Shown here in pieces: positions 21,647 through 30,396 of a DNA stretch of 64,000 nucleotides. The stretch lies in contig NZ_BLAJ01000001.1 in NCBI RefSeq assembly GCF_009176305.1, positions 806,001 through 870,000 on the forward strand. The letters are read 5' to 3'. How positions within the stretch are numbered: the first letter of the stretch is position 1; the number at the start of each line of letters is the position of its first letter. A program made the translations under genes and the position numbers. This DNA is from Martinezella dioscoreae (GTDB lineage Bacteria > Pseudomonadota > Alphaproteobacteria > Rhizobiales > Rhizobiaceae). Below the pieces are notes generated by a model. It saw only the letters and a program-made list of their open reading frames with translations. It was not told the origin of the DNA and made no database searches.

Positions 21647-22336
21647 ATGATGACAAGCGCAGCAACGACTTACGCGACATGGCACAAGGAACCGCAGGGC
21701 GACGCCGCCATGGCAGAATCGCATAGCCCTTATTGGCGTCACTTCATTGAGACGGTGCCGGAGCGGGATTTCTCCTCGAAGACCGTCCTGGATTTCGGCT
21801 GCAACCGTGGCGGCTTTCTACGGCTGCTTTACGCCATGCGGCCGTTCCGACGCGGTGTCGGCATCGATATCGCTTCGGAATCGGTGGCTGCCGCTGTCGA
21901 AGCCGCAGGCAACATGCCGCTCCAGTTTCATGTCACGACCGACCTGGCGCCCTTTGCCGACAGCTTCGACGTGGCTTTCAGCTATGAGGTGATCTATCTG
22001 CTGCCGCAGTTGCGAGAGCATGCCGAGGGAATGTTCCAGGCCATGCGCAATGGGGGCGTCTATTACGCGGTGACCGGGTGCCACAATGAAATGCCGCTTT
22101 GGCCGAAGTGGCTCGAGCTGATCGGCAACAACAGCAACGCGCCCATGCAGGATCGTTCGCCACAGGATTATATCGAAGCCTTCACGGCGGCCGGCTTCGA
22201 TGTTTCGGTCAGGCGTTTCGGCTATGATGGTTTTGTGCGTGCCACCAAGGATCGGAAATATTATCCGAGCATTCTCGATGCGTTGAGCTATCCAGCCGAA
22301 TACAAGCTGCTGTTCCGGCTGGAGAAGCGTATCTGA
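21647..22336 (+). CDS. class I SAM-dependent methyltransferase
   Basis: 229 residues. Motif I is VLDFGCNRGGFLRLLY near residues 45-60, followed by an acidic end of strand 2 in GVGIDIASES and a post-motif AFSYEVIYLLPQL, all standard for the Rossmann-like methyltransferase fold. Two start codons stand together at 21647 and 21650, after a modest GCGAGAG. Substrate is unknown. A GntR regulator of the PhnF type begins one base after its stop, so the two are translated as a pair. A role in making or removing a methylated small molecule under that regulator is possible. Confidence 0.8.
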   Translation: MMTSAATTYATWHKEPQGDAAMAESHSPYWRHFIETVPERDFSSKTVLDFGCNRGGFLRLLYAMRPFRRGVGIDIASESVAAAVEAAGNMPLQFHVTTDLAPFADSFDVAFSYEVIYLLPQLREHAEGMFQAMRNGGVYYAVTGCHNEMPLWPKWLELIGNNSNAPMQDRSPQDYIEAFTAAGFDVSVRRFGYDGFVRATKDRKYYPSILDALSYPAEYKLLFRLEKRI

Positions 22337-22337
22337 T

Positions 22338-23066
22338 ATGGAGACGATCGACCGAAAGGGCGGCAGCGCGCTCTGGCATCAGATCGGCGAGATCCTGGCG
22401 GCCGATATTGCCGCCGGGACTTTCGCGCCCGGAGAGAAATTGCCGACCGAGCCCGAGCTGATGCGGCGGTTCGGCGTCAGCCGTTTCACCGTGCGGCAGG
22501 CGCTGGGGCACTTGGAGCAGCGTGGATTGGTCCGCGCCGAACAGGGGCGGGGAACCTTCGTTCATAGGGGCGTGCTCGACTATACGCTGTCGAAACGCAC
22601 CCGCTTCCACAAAAATCTGATCGAGCAAGGTTTCGAACCGGGCGGCGAGCTGCTCGTTCACGAGATCGTGCCGGCGACCGAACGCGTCGCGGCCCATTTA
22701 AAGATCGCAATCGGCGCGTCGGTCATCCATCGTCGCGGTGTCATGACGGCCGACGGTATTCCAGTGGAATTGGGGGATTCCTATTATCCGGCCGAACGTT
22801 TTCCCGATTTCGATCAGGCTAGATTGAGGCATCCGACAATCTCGGCAGCGCTCGCCAGCTATGGCGTCACCGACTATGAGCGCTTGTCGACGGAGATCGA
22901 GGCGCGCATGCCGACGGCCGACGAGGCGCGGATCCTGCGCCAGCCGAAATCCGCGCCGTTGCTGGTGACGCGCAAGGTGGATGCGGATACCGACGGAGTG
23001 CCGATCACCTATTCGGAATCGGTCTGGCCGGCCGAGCGCACTACATTCAATCTCGATCTGCGGTGA
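22338..23066 (+). CDS. GntR/HutC-family regulator, PhnF-like
   Basis: 242 residues. The N-terminal winged helix (LWHQIGEILAADIAAGTFAPGEKLPTEPEL, then FGVSRFTVRQALGHLEQRGLVRAEQGRGTFV) and UTRA domain (YTLSKRTRFHKNLIEQGFEPG, YPAERFPDF, VTDYERLSTEIEARMP, ITYSESVWPAERTTF) match PhnF, the regulator named for phosphonate loci. No phn gene is in the window, so its target is open; the methyltransferase gene ending one base before its ATG is the obvious candidate. The start has no independent Shine-Dalgarno sequence, in keeping with coupled translation. Confidence 0.8.
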   Translation: METIDRKGGSALWHQIGEILAADIAAGTFAPGEKLPTEPELMRRFGVSRFTVRQALGHLEQRGLVRAEQGRGTFVHRGVLDYTLSKRTRFHKNLIEQGFEPGGELLVHEIVPATERVAAHLKIAIGASVIHRRGVMTADGIPVELGDSYYPAERFPDFDQARLRHPTISAALASYGVTDYERLSTEIEARMPTADEARILRQPKSAPLLVTRKVDADTDGVPITYSESVWPAERTTFNLDLR

Positions 23067-23105
23067 GAGCGCCGGAGAGCCCTTGAGGCTCTTCGCGAGC
23101 TTGAA

Positions 23106-23456
23106 CTAGCGGTGGGAGAGGATATTGACCACCTTGCCGAAGGGGTCGCGGACGTAGAAGCGGCGGACACCCCACGGCTCGTCCGTCAGGTCATACAATA
23201 TGCCGAAGCCCATGGAGGTGGCGCGCTGATAAAGCGTATCGACATCGTCGACTTCGATGGAAACGTCGGGGACGAGCGTTCCCGAACCGCCCTCGCTGGC
23301 GACGCTGATCTGCGGCACTGTTGCCGCTTCAGAGGCGAAGGTCAGGATCCAGCCGTGATCCATGACGATGTCGAGGCCGAGCAGGTCGTGGTAGAAAAGA
23401 CGGGCCGTGGCGGGATCGGCGGCGGACAGGTTCGGGATGATGCGTAGGACGGTCAC
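23106..23456 (-). CDS. VOC-family protein, glyoxalase/bleomycin-resistance-like
   Basis: 116 residues with one paired beta-alpha-beta-beta-beta unit: LRIIPNLSAADPATARLFYHDLLGLDIVMDHGWILTF in the first half and VDDVDTLYQRATSMGFGILYDLTDEPWGVRRFYVRDPFGKVVNIL in the second. The closing RDPFGKVVNIL is typical of these metal-binding enzymes and antibiotic-sequestering proteins. The Glu and His ligands of true glyoxalase I are not fully present, so lactoylglutathione lyase activity is unlikely. Start ATG has AAGGGAGAAACG before it. It is convergent with the PhnF-like gene and lies downstream of ribH2 with a separate promoter possible. Confidence 0.8.
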   Translation of the reverse strand: MTVLRIIPNLSAADPATARLFYHDLLGLDIVMDHGWILTFASEAATVPQISVASEGGSGTLVPDVSIEVDDVDTLYQRATSMGFGILYDLTDEPWGVRRFYVRDPFGKVVNILSHR

Positions 23457-23514
23457 TGACGTTTCTCCCTTGTGATGTGGAGGCGAGCTCTAGCCGCGCC
23501 TCCACGATGCTGGT

Positions 23515-24003
<489 letters not shown>

Positions 24004-24004
24004 T

Positions 24005-24030
24005 CAAGGGTTGTTGTCAAATATCCCTTG
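24005..24030 (-). promoter_or_regulatory. small inverted repeat just before the ribH2 ribosome binding site
   Basis: CAAGGG (24005..24010) and CCCTTG (24025..24030) can pair in the leader, ending 14 bases before the start codon next to AAAGGC. It lies between the FMN aptamer and ribH2 and may be part of the expression platform that hides or frees the ribosome binding site. Confidence 0.4.
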
Positions 24031-24084
24031 GGCGAACACGCAACATCGCGGCATCCCTCGCGCGGAGGAGGTGCGATCCTGCTT

Positions 24085-24223
24085 GCTCTCTTCCATCCGG
24101 ACTATACCGTCGGCTCCGGCATCTCACCGGATCTGCTGACCCTTCCGAAAGCTCGGAAGGCGCTCGCGGGCTCGAGGAAACTCCCCATACCGCCGGTGGG
24201 GAATTGCACCCCGCCCTGAGAAC
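24085..24223 (-). ncRNA. FMN riboswitch (RFN element)
   Basis: On the minus strand the leader shows all the conserved RFN blocks in order: AGGGCGGGGTG, AATTCCCCACCGGCGGTA, AGCCCGCGAGC, GTCAGCAGATCCGGTGAGA, CCGGAGCCGACGGT, ATAGTCCGGATGGAAGAGAG. The closing P1 helix pairs bases 24218..24223 with 24085..24090. It binds flavin mononucleotide and shuts off ribH2, whose start lies 93 bases downstream. About 139 nucleotides is the normal size. No intrinsic terminator follows the aptamer, so control is probably at translation. Confidence 0.95.
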
Positions 24224-24261
24224 GTCCGGACTATAAATGCTTTCTCTCATGAAAATCAAAG

Positions 24262-24288
24262 AAAAACGCCGGGCTTCTGACCCGGCGT
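24262..24288 (-). terminator. rho-independent terminator of the 24.3-29.3 kb ABC operon
   Basis: On the minus strand an eight-pair stem ACGCCGGG/CCCGGCGT with a six-base loop is followed by TTTTTCTTT. It stands 45 bases past the stop of the ATP-binding protein gene and before the ribH2 promoter. Confidence 0.9.
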
Positions 24289-24333
24289 CCGCGAATAATT
24301 TTCCAAAATGACCCTGCGACGCAGGGTGCTTTC

Positions 24334-25395
24334 TCAATCCTGAATCACGAGCAGATCGGAGGAGGCGAAGCGCAGCGTCACCTTCTCGCCGACGCTCGGA
24401 GGCATCATCCCGGGGCTGTTGAACATGTCGAAGGAAATCGTGTTGCCAGCAACGTTCATGCGGGTGCGAATGACCGAACCCAGGAAGTGTGCCGAAGAGA
24501 CTTCGCCCGTGAGAGCGGTATCGCCTTTGGCTGATTCCGCCAGCGAACCGGCTTCCGGACGCAGGGCAAGCGATACGGTATCGCCTGGCTTGTAGGCCGT
24601 CACCGACTGCTTCAGGGTCACGCCCTGATCGCCGATCATGATGCGGTTGCTATCGGGATCGACGACCTTGCCTTCGATCAGGTTCAGCGTACCGACGAAG
24701 GAAGCGACGAAGCGGGTTGCCGGCGTGTTGTAAATCTCGAAAGGCGTGCCGATCTGATCGGCGCGACCGGCATTCATGACGACGATGCGATCCGAGATCG
24801 ACAGGGCTTCTTCCTGGTCGTGGGTCACGAAAACGGTGGTGATGCCGAGCTGCTGCTGGATGGCGCGGATTTCTTCGCGCAGCGAGATGCGGATCTTCGC
24901 GTCGAGCGCCGAAAGCGGCTCGTCGAGCAGCAGCACCTGCGGCTTGACGGCGATAGCGCGGGCGAGCGCCACGCGCTGCTGCTGGCCGCCGGACATCTGA
25001 TAGGGATAGCGGCCGGCGAGATGATCGAGCTTGATGAGAGCCAGCATCTCCTTGACGCGCTTATCGATGTCGGGCTTTGCCATGCCGGCCACCTTGAGGC
25101 CGAAAGCGACGTTGTCGTGCACCGTCATGTTCGGGAACAGCGCGTAGGCCTGGAACACCATGCCGATATTCCGCTGGTTCGGTTTTAACGCCCGCTGATC
25201 CTTGCCGTTGATCGACAGGGTGCCGGCGGTCGGCGTTTCGAAACCGGCGATCATGCGCAGCACGGTCGTCTTGCCGCAGCCCGATGGTCCAAGGAAGGAG
25301 ATGAATTCTCCCTTCTCGATTTGCATATTGAAATCGTGAACGACCTGAACTTCGCCGAATGATTTCTTGATGTGGGTGAGTTCGAGAAAAGCCAT
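24334..25395 (-). CDS. ABC transporter ATP-binding protein, PotA/FbpC-like
   Basis: 353 residues. Walker A is GPSGCGKTT, the Q loop AYALFPNMT, the signature MSGGQQQRVALARA, Walker B LLLDEPLSALDA, and the switch is THDQEEAL. The C-terminal TOBE domain spans about 280-350 (LALRPEAGSLAE, then VIRTRMNVAG). Together with two permeases and a binding protein upstream it forms an importer of the spermidine/putrescine or iron(III) class. It is the last gene of the unit and ends before a terminator. The substrate is unknown, but an amine would fit the metabolic genes on the other side of the RpiR gene. Confidence 0.92.
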   Translation of the reverse strand: MAFLELTHIKKSFGEVQVVHDFNMQIEKGEFISFLGPSGCGKTTVLRMIAGFETPTAGTLSINGKDQRALKPNQRNIGMVFQAYALFPNMTVHDNVAFGLKVAGMAKPDIDKRVKEMLALIKLDHLAGRYPYQMSGGQQQRVALARAIAVKPQVLLLDEPLSALDAKIRISLREEIRAIQQQLGITTVFVTHDQEEALSISDRIVVMNAGRADQIGTPFEIYNTPATRFVASFVGTLNLIEGKVVDPDSNRIMIGDQGVTLKQSVTAYKPGDTVSLALRPEAGSLAESAKGDTALTGEVSSAHFLGSVIRTRMNVAGNTISFDMFNSPGMMPPSVGEKVTLRFASSDLLVIQD

Positions 25396-25406
25396 GGTGA
25401 GAAGCC

Positions 25407-26195
25407 TTACGCCTTAACCGGAGCCAGTTTTGAGAAGCGGGAAACGAGCTGCAGCAGACCCATGCTAAGCCAGGTGACAGCAAGCGCAATGATGGCGAGC
25501 GCCGAGGATTGATAAGCCTGGTTGGCGCCGACGAGCTGCATGTAAGGGCCGAAAGCCGGACGATTGAGCAGCGAGGCCATCGTGAATTCGCCCATGACGA
25601 TCGCCAGCGTGATGAATGCGCCGGAGAGGACGCCGCTCATGACATTGGGGAAAATGCAGCGGAGCATGATGGTTGTCCACTTCGCGCCAAGGCTTTCTGC
25701 GGCTTCCGTCAGGGTGCCGACATCGATCGTGCGCATCGCCGTGTCGACTGAACGATACATATAGGGGAGCGCCAAGACAATATAGGAGCAGACAAGAAGG
25801 AAGTTCGTCGTCTGCTCGAAGCCTGTCAAAGGCAGGATCGATGACGAATTGTAGAGGCGCAGATAGCCGAAGACGATGACGATGGCGGGGATGACCAGCG
25901 GCATCAGCGTGATGAACTCGACGATCGGGCGTATTTGGGGCAAACGGAGGCGCACCCAATAAGCCGTAGGCACCACGATCAACATGCCGAAGATGATGGT
26001 CAGCAAGGCCATGAGCATCGAATAGCCGAACGCATACAGGAAGTGAGCGTCCGAAACGACTGATGCATAGGCGTCAAAACTATAGGCGTCGCGACGCATG
26101 CGCAGTGAGAATTCCAGCGTACCGATGAGCGGAACGATGAAATAGATAGCGCCGATGACAACAGCGATCCAGGCAAAGAATTTTTGCAGCTTCAT
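25407..26195 (-). CDS. ABC transporter permease, PotC-like
   Basis: 262 residues from ATG at 26195, which overlaps the stop of the preceding permease as ATGA; the longer frame upstream reads through that gene and is not real. Six membrane helices are visible, beginning FFAWIAVVIGAIYFIVPLIGTLEFS. The coupling loop is GTLTEAAESLGAKWTTIMLRCIFPNVMSG, the EAA motif of the PotC/FbpB class. It pairs with the upstream permease as the membrane pore. Translation coupling by ATGA keeps the two subunits at equal levels. Confidence 0.9.
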   Translation of the reverse strand: MKLQKFFAWIAVVIGAIYFIVPLIGTLEFSLRMRRDAYSFDAYASVVSDAHFLYAFGYSMLMALLTIIFGMLIVVPTAYWVRLRLPQIRPIVEFITLMPLVIPAIVIVFGYLRLYNSSSILPLTGFEQTTNFLLVCSYIVLALPYMYRSVDTAMRTIDVGTLTEAAESLGAKWTTIMLRCIFPNVMSGVLSGAFITLAIVMGEFTMASLLNRPAFGPYMQLVGANQAYQSSALAIIALAVTWLSMGLLQLVSRFSKLAPVKA

Positions 26196-27085
26196 TTCTG
26201 CCACCGTTCCGCGCGAATACGCATGATGATGTAGATCACATTGGAAATGCCAGTGATGACGATCATGCCGAGCGCCATTGCATAGCCGAGATTGGCGTTG
26301 TGCAGCACGTCGCCGCGGATTTGCGCGTAGAGCTGGATCGGGATGATGTTCAGCGAGCTGCCCGTCAGCGCGATGGCCGTTGCGATGGCGCCGAAGGCGT
26401 TGGCAAACAGCAGCAGCGTCGTGCCAAGCAGGCTCGGCCAGAGAATGGGGAGCGCCACCATGAGCCAATATTGTCTCGTGGTCGCCCCGAGGATGGATGC
26501 GGCTTCACGCCATTCCTTTTTCATGCCGTCCAGCGCCGGCGTGATAATCAGCACCATCAGCGGAATCTGGAAGTACATATAGGTGATGGTCAAGCCGACG
26601 AAGCTGTAGAGATTGAAGCCTGTGGAATAGAGATTGAAACCCAACCAATCCCTCATCAGCAGCGTGACGAGGCCCAGGCGACCGATCGTGGCGATGAACG
26701 CAAAAGCCAGTGGTACGCCGGCGAAATTTGAGGCGACACCGGAAAAGGTAAGGAAGGCATGGCGCACCCAGGCCGGAAGTCCGCCCATGACCAGCGCCCA
26801 GGCCAGATAAAAGCCGATCAACGCGCCGCCGAGCGCCGAGGCGACCGAAACCCTGATGCTGATCCAATAGGAGTCCAAGATGGATTTCGTGAACAGATCG
26901 CCGATGTTCTTCAGCGTCAGGCCGCCGTCCGGCGTCAGAAAAGCGCCAGCGATCAGATAGATTGTCGGCAAAATCAGAAACAGCAGCGCGAAGATCAGGA
27001 AGGGCGCTATGCCCAGCCAGTCAACGACCACGCGTTTGTTGATCAAGGGCGTGGTGCTGATGGTCGATGTTGTCACGGTGCTCAT
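26192..27085 (-). CDS. ABC transporter permease, PotB-like
   Basis: 297 residues from ATG at 27085; a TTG eight codons earlier opens the same frame but is a poor start. Six helices, first VVDWLGIAPFLIFALLFLILPTIYLIAGAF, a long periplasmic loop, and the coupling loop KKEWREAASILGATTRQYWLMVALPILWPS. It belongs with PotB-type permeases that have a large first periplasmic loop. It follows the binding-protein gene after a hairpin that may thin out transcription of the permeases. No strong Shine-Dalgarno sequence is seen. Confidence 0.88.
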   Translation of the reverse strand: MSTVTTSTISTTPLINKRVVVDWLGIAPFLIFALLFLILPTIYLIAGAFLTPDGGLTLKNIGDLFTKSILDSYWISIRVSVASALGGALIGFYLAWALVMGGLPAWVRHAFLTFSGVASNFAGVPLAFAFIATIGRLGLVTLLMRDWLGFNLYSTGFNLYSFVGLTITYMYFQIPLMVLIITPALDGMKKEWREAASILGATTRQYWLMVALPILWPSLLGTTLLLFANAFGAIATAIALTGSSLNIIPIQLYAQIRGDVLHNANLGYAMALGMIVITGISNVIYIIMRIRAERWQK

Positions 27086-27116
27086 GATTGGCCCAATCCG
27101 CGGCGTCAAAAAACGG

Positions 27117-27142
27117 AAAACCTCCCCGCCGAAGCGGGGAGG
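27117..27142 (-). terminator. intra-operon hairpin between binding-protein and permease genes
   Basis: On the minus strand CCTCCCCGC and GCGGGGAGG (27121..27129 with 27134..27142) form a 9-bp GC stem with a TTCG loop, followed by TTTT. Downstream genes continue on the same strand, so this is probably a partial terminator or a 3'-end stabiliser of the binding-protein message. Confidence 0.7.
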
Positions 27143-27157
27143 CCAAGTCAGTTGTGA

Positions 27158-28261
27158 TTACTGCACGTTCGAACCGACGACGGAATCCCACTTCGTGGTG
27201 ATGGCGGTCTTGCCGGCATCCTGTTCTTCTAGCGTCGGGAAGACGGCCTTTTCATAGGCGGCAGCCGGCGGCAGCTTGTCGAGAAGTTCCTGCGGAACCT
27301 TCTTATTCTTCGCCAGGTCGTTGAAGCGGATCGGGTGGCAATAGCCCTTCAGCCAGCCGATCTGGCCTTCGTCGGAATAGAGGAATTCCATCCAGAGCTT
27401 GGCAGCGTTCGGATGCGGAGCGAAAGCCGAGATCGCCTGGACGTAGACACCAGCGATAACGCCGGAAGCCGGAACAGTGACGTCGACCGGCGGGTTGCCG
27501 TTCAGGCTGTCGCGCCAGGAGAGACCGTTGTAGTCCCAGGCGACGACGATCGGGGTTGCACCCTGAGCCAGCGAGGCGGACTTGCCGATGACCGGAACGA
27601 AGTTGCCGGCCTTGTTGAGCTTCGCGAAGTAATCGAGACCGGCGGCGCCGATCTTGGCGGCGTCCTTTTCGCCGGCTGCGAGGCCGGCGGCGTAGACGGC
27701 CTGAACTGCCTGGTTCGACGTGCGCGGGTCACCAGCGAGCGAAACGGTGTTGGCATATTCCGGCTTCAGGAGGTCAGCCCAGTCCTTCGGCGGGTTCTTC
27801 ACGACGTCCTTATTGGTGACGAAAGAGAGAACACCGTAGTAGTCGCCGTACCAGTAGCCTTCGGCATCCTTGGCGCTGTCCGGAATGGAATCCCAGGTGG
27901 AAACCTTGTACGGCTGCAGCAGGCCTTCCTTCTTGGCCGTCGGGCCGAAAGAGAGACCGACGTCGATCACGTCGGGAGCCTGCGGGCCGGTGTTGCCCTT
28001 GTTGGCGCGGATTGCCTCGACTTCATCGCCCGAACCGGCATCCGGATTCAGTTCGTTGACTTCGATGCCGTATTTCGCCTTGAACGCAGCGATCAGGTCG
28101 CCATAACCGCACCAGTTGTGGGGCAGGGCGATCGTGGTCAGCGTGCCTTCCTTCTTAGCGGCAGCGATGAGATCGGCGCTCGGTTCTGCGGCCGCGATAG
28201 CCGTCGAAGCGACGAGCATCGCCGTAGAAATTGTCAGAAGACGATGAATTTTCGAGATCAC
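27158..28261 (-). CDS. ABC transporter periplasmic substrate-binding protein
   Basis: 367 residues from GTG at 28261. AAAGGAGGAA lies 5 bases upstream, and the longer frame above it has no support. A Sec signal peptide (about residues 1-24, MISKIHRLLTISTAMLVASTA) precedes a type II periplasmic-binding fold of the extracellular family 1/PotD group: ADLIAAAKKEGTLTTIALP, YGIEVNELNPDAGSGDE, VSLAGDPRTSNQA. The sequence NWCGYGDLIAAFKAKYG lacks the acidic diamine pocket signature I would need to name polyamines. It is the best-expressed member of the operon if the hairpin after it works as an attenuator. Confidence 0.88.
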   Translation of the reverse strand: MISKIHRLLTISTAMLVASTAIAAAEPSADLIAAAKKEGTLTTIALPHNWCGYGDLIAAFKAKYGIEVNELNPDAGSGDEVEAIRANKGNTGPQAPDVIDVGLSFGPTAKKEGLLQPYKVSTWDSIPDSAKDAEGYWYGDYYGVLSFVTNKDVVKNPPKDWADLLKPEYANTVSLAGDPRTSNQAVQAVYAAGLAAGEKDAAKIGAAGLDYFAKLNKAGNFVPVIGKSASLAQGATPIVVAWDYNGLSWRDSLNGNPPVDVTVPASGVIAGVYVQAISAFAPHPNAAKLWMEFLYSDEGQIGWLKGYCHPIRFNDLAKNKKVPQELLDKLPPAAAYEKAVFPTLEEQDAGKTAITTKWDSVVGSNVQ

Positions 28262-28449
28262 TGCATTTCCTCCTTTTGGGTTTTCAGTGTCTGGCGTTGC
28301 TGTTAATGACGTTACATGAAGGTTGTGTGACGACTTCAAAGTGTTGCGTTTGCTGAAAACGCAGTCGATTTTTGCTTCTAATCGACAAGTATGACAGTCG
28401 CTGTATTTCACACCCTTCACGGACCGTTATTTTCTGTTTTCATTCCCCT

Positions 28450-29322
28450 TCAACTTAGCTTGCGAAACAGCTTGGTTTGCTCGAAAAGACCTTCCAGTGT
28501 CTTCATACGCTCGCTTGTCTCGTCCCATGTCGAGCTTTGTACAGCTTCGATCAGGGCTTCGACGATGAAGAGGGTGACAACCGATGAATCCCAGGCGGAC
28601 GGCGCCTCGATCTGCACGCGGAACGTGTATTTCGCATGCTTGGCGGCGGGCGTTGCCCACTGGTCGGTGAAGACGATGATTTCCGCGCCACGCCGGCGGG
28701 CGGCGGCGGCCAGATTGACCATTTCCTGCTCGTAACGCCTGATATCGAATATGACGAGCAGATCGCCCGGATTCATGTTCAGGACATATTGCGGCCAGGT
28801 GCTGGAATTGGAGGAGAGCAGCGTCGTGTTGGGGCGGATGACCTGCATATGGGTGAAGAAATACTCGGCAAGCGCCCCTGTAATGCGCCCGCCCACGAAA
28901 TAAAGGCCGCGTTTTCTTTCCGACAGCAGCGCGGCAACGCCATCGAAGGTCGCCACGTCGATATCCGACAGGGTCTGTCGCAGGTTGCCCATGATGGCGT
29001 CGGCGAAACGATTGAGGATATGCGTGCCTGGCGCGTTGGATGCCCAGCGATCGTGCTTCGTCAGGGGGTTGGAGATCGTTGCCTCGACTTCTTGATGAAG
29101 ATGGGCCTGGAAGTCCGGATAGCCTTTGTATCCGAGTTTCTGCACCATGCGTGCGACTGTCGGGGTCGAAACCCGCGCATTCTCGGCGACGGTGGTAATG
29201 CTGCCCAACCCGGAAACGGGATAATTGTCGAGCAGGCTCTTGGCGAGCTGCTTTTCGGCGCGCGTCAGCGTGTCAAAGCGCGCATTGATTACGTCTGAAA
29301 CTGTTTTCGACGCATTGTTCAC
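28450..29322 (-). CDS. RpiR/MurR-family transcriptional regulator
   Basis: 290 residues. The N-terminal helix-turn-helix domain spans about 1-80 (FDTLTRAEKQLAKSLLDNYP, ITTVAENARVSTPTVARMVQKLGYKGYPDF) and a SIS domain follows (about 125-260, GLYFVGGRITGALAEYFF, LLVIFDIRRYEQEMVNLA, EIIVFTDQWATPAAKHA). The family senses phosphosugars or related ligands. It is placed between a leftward ABC importer and a rightward catabolic operon, with its own gene leftward, so it probably regulates both. Whether it activates or represses cannot be read from sequence. Confidence 0.88.
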   Translation of the reverse strand: MNNASKTVSDVINARFDTLTRAEKQLAKSLLDNYPVSGLGSITTVAENARVSTPTVARMVQKLGYKGYPDFQAHLHQEVEATISNPLTKHDRWASNAPGTHILNRFADAIMGNLRQTLSDIDVATFDGVAALLSERKRGLYFVGGRITGALAEYFFTHMQVIRPNTTLLSSNSSTWPQYVLNMNPGDLLVIFDIRRYEQEMVNLAAAARRRGAEIIVFTDQWATPAAKHAKYTFRVQIEAPSAWDSSVVTLFIVEALIEAVQSSTWDETSERMKTLEGLFEQTKLFRKLS

Positions 29323-29380
29323 TCGATTTTAGCTCCCCGGAACGGTCTGATGCCGCTTTCCTTGCAGGATATAACAACGC

Positions 29381-29405
29381 TGTCACATTTCGAGTCAATG
29401 TCACA
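29381..29405. promoter_or_regulatory. paired TGTCACA repeats in the RpiR/hydrolase intergenic region
   Basis: TGTCACA occurs at 29381..29387 and 29399..29405, 18 bases apart, and ACATT..AATGT forms an inverted repeat within. A related palindrome ATGTGACACAT stands at 30342..30352, 45 bases before the permease gene. These could be sites for the RpiR regulator. The evidence is only repetition and position. Confidence 0.35.
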
Positions 29406-29502
29406 AATGAAGAAATAATTTCAGTTTCCAGTTGACAGCGGCGAAAACCTGAAGAATTCTTTTCTTATAAACATTTTGTTAATCGGCAATGGGGCGTCTC
29501 CG

Positions 29503-30270
29503 ATGCTCGCGCAGCAAGGTATTTTGACGAAGGCAGACGGCGATTGCGTTGCGGTCGAAAGACCGGACGGAAGCAGTGCGGTTTTGCTCGTCTGTGAGCA
29601 TGCCTCCCGCGCGCTTCCAGAACGGTTCGGCGACCTCGGGCTTTCCGTTGAGGCGCTTTCCAGCCATATCGCGTGGGATCCGGGCGCACTCGCGGTTGCA
29701 AGGGGAATTTCCGCCGGCTTGAATGCCACCTTGGTTTTTCAGCGCTTCTCCCGGCTGATCTATGATTGCAACAGGCCCCCCGAAAGCGCCGGTGCCATGC
29801 CGGAGACGAGCGAGATCTATACGATCCCTGGAAATCAGCACTTGGGCGAGGCGGATAGAAAAGCGCGTACGGAAGGGCTCTACATCCCGTTTCACGATCG
29901 CATTCGGGCGCTCTTGAAGGAGCGGGCGGCGCGCGGACAAAAAACCGTGATCGTGACAATCCATAGCTTCACGCCGGTCTATAATGGCAAGCCGCGGGCA
30001 GTGGAGCTTGGCATTCTGCATGATGAAGACCGTTGGCTGGCCGATCGCATGCTTGATGCAGCAGCTGAGGCACCGCTCTATCAGACAGAGCGCAATCAGC
30101 CTTACGGTCCTCAAGACGGTGTCACCCATACGTTGAAGCTGCATGGGCTCGCCAATGGTCTGCATAACGTAATGATCGAGGTCCGCAACGACCTCATTCG
30201 AGATGACGTCGGTCAAGGGGTCATGGCCGATTATCTGACGGGGCTTCTCCAGAGCAGTCTGGAAGCCTGA
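29503..30270 (+). CDS. N-formylglutamate amidohydrolase family protein
   Basis: 255 residues from ATG at 29503; the TTG nine codons upstream is a weaker start. The conserved path is VLLVCEHASRALPERFGDLGLS, then HIAWDPGALAVARGIS, RLIYDCNRPPES, HDRIRALL and TVIVTIHSFTPVYNGKPRAVELGI, with ending HGLANGLHNVMIEVRNDLI. In histidine breakdown these enzymes remove formate from formylglutamate. Here the gene leads an operon for a permease and a glutamine-synthetase-like ligase, so it may instead hydrolyse a gamma-glutamyl amide. That shift of function is inference. It is cytoplasmic and metal-dependent (His/Glu residues in the CEHAS and HSFTP motifs). Confidence 0.85.
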   Translation: MLAQQGILTKADGDCVAVERPDGSSAVLLVCEHASRALPERFGDLGLSVEALSSHIAWDPGALAVARGISAGLNATLVFQRFSRLIYDCNRPPESAGAMPETSEIYTIPGNQHLGEADRKARTEGLYIPFHDRIRALLKERAARGQKTVIVTIHSFTPVYNGKPRAVELGILHDEDRWLADRMLDAAAEAPLYQTERNQPYGPQDGVTHTLKLHGLANGLHNVMIEVRNDLIRDDVGQGVMADYLTGLLQSSLEA

Positions 30271-30341
30271 GCATAAAAGAAAAAGACCCCGGGGAGCAGT
30301 TCAACTGCGATCGGGCCGCATGGCGAAATGTCAGCGGTCAA

Positions 30342-30352
30342 TGTGACACATG
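30342..30352 (+). promoter_or_regulatory. ATGTGACACAT palindrome upstream of the APC permease
   Basis: An 11-base palindrome lies 45 bases before the permease start in a 126-base gap. Its core TGTGACA is the reverse of the TGTCACA pair in front of the RpiR gene, so it may belong to the same regulon. Confidence 0.35.
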
Positions 30353-30396
30353 GTTCTCCGCAATCCCGCGGACGACCGGGCTTTAGGGGGAATGGC

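Noticed and set aside
27158..28420. Long N-terminal extension of the second substrate-binding protein
   Set aside because: The signal peptide and AAAGGAGGAA place the start at the GTG at 28261; the extension reads through leader sequence.
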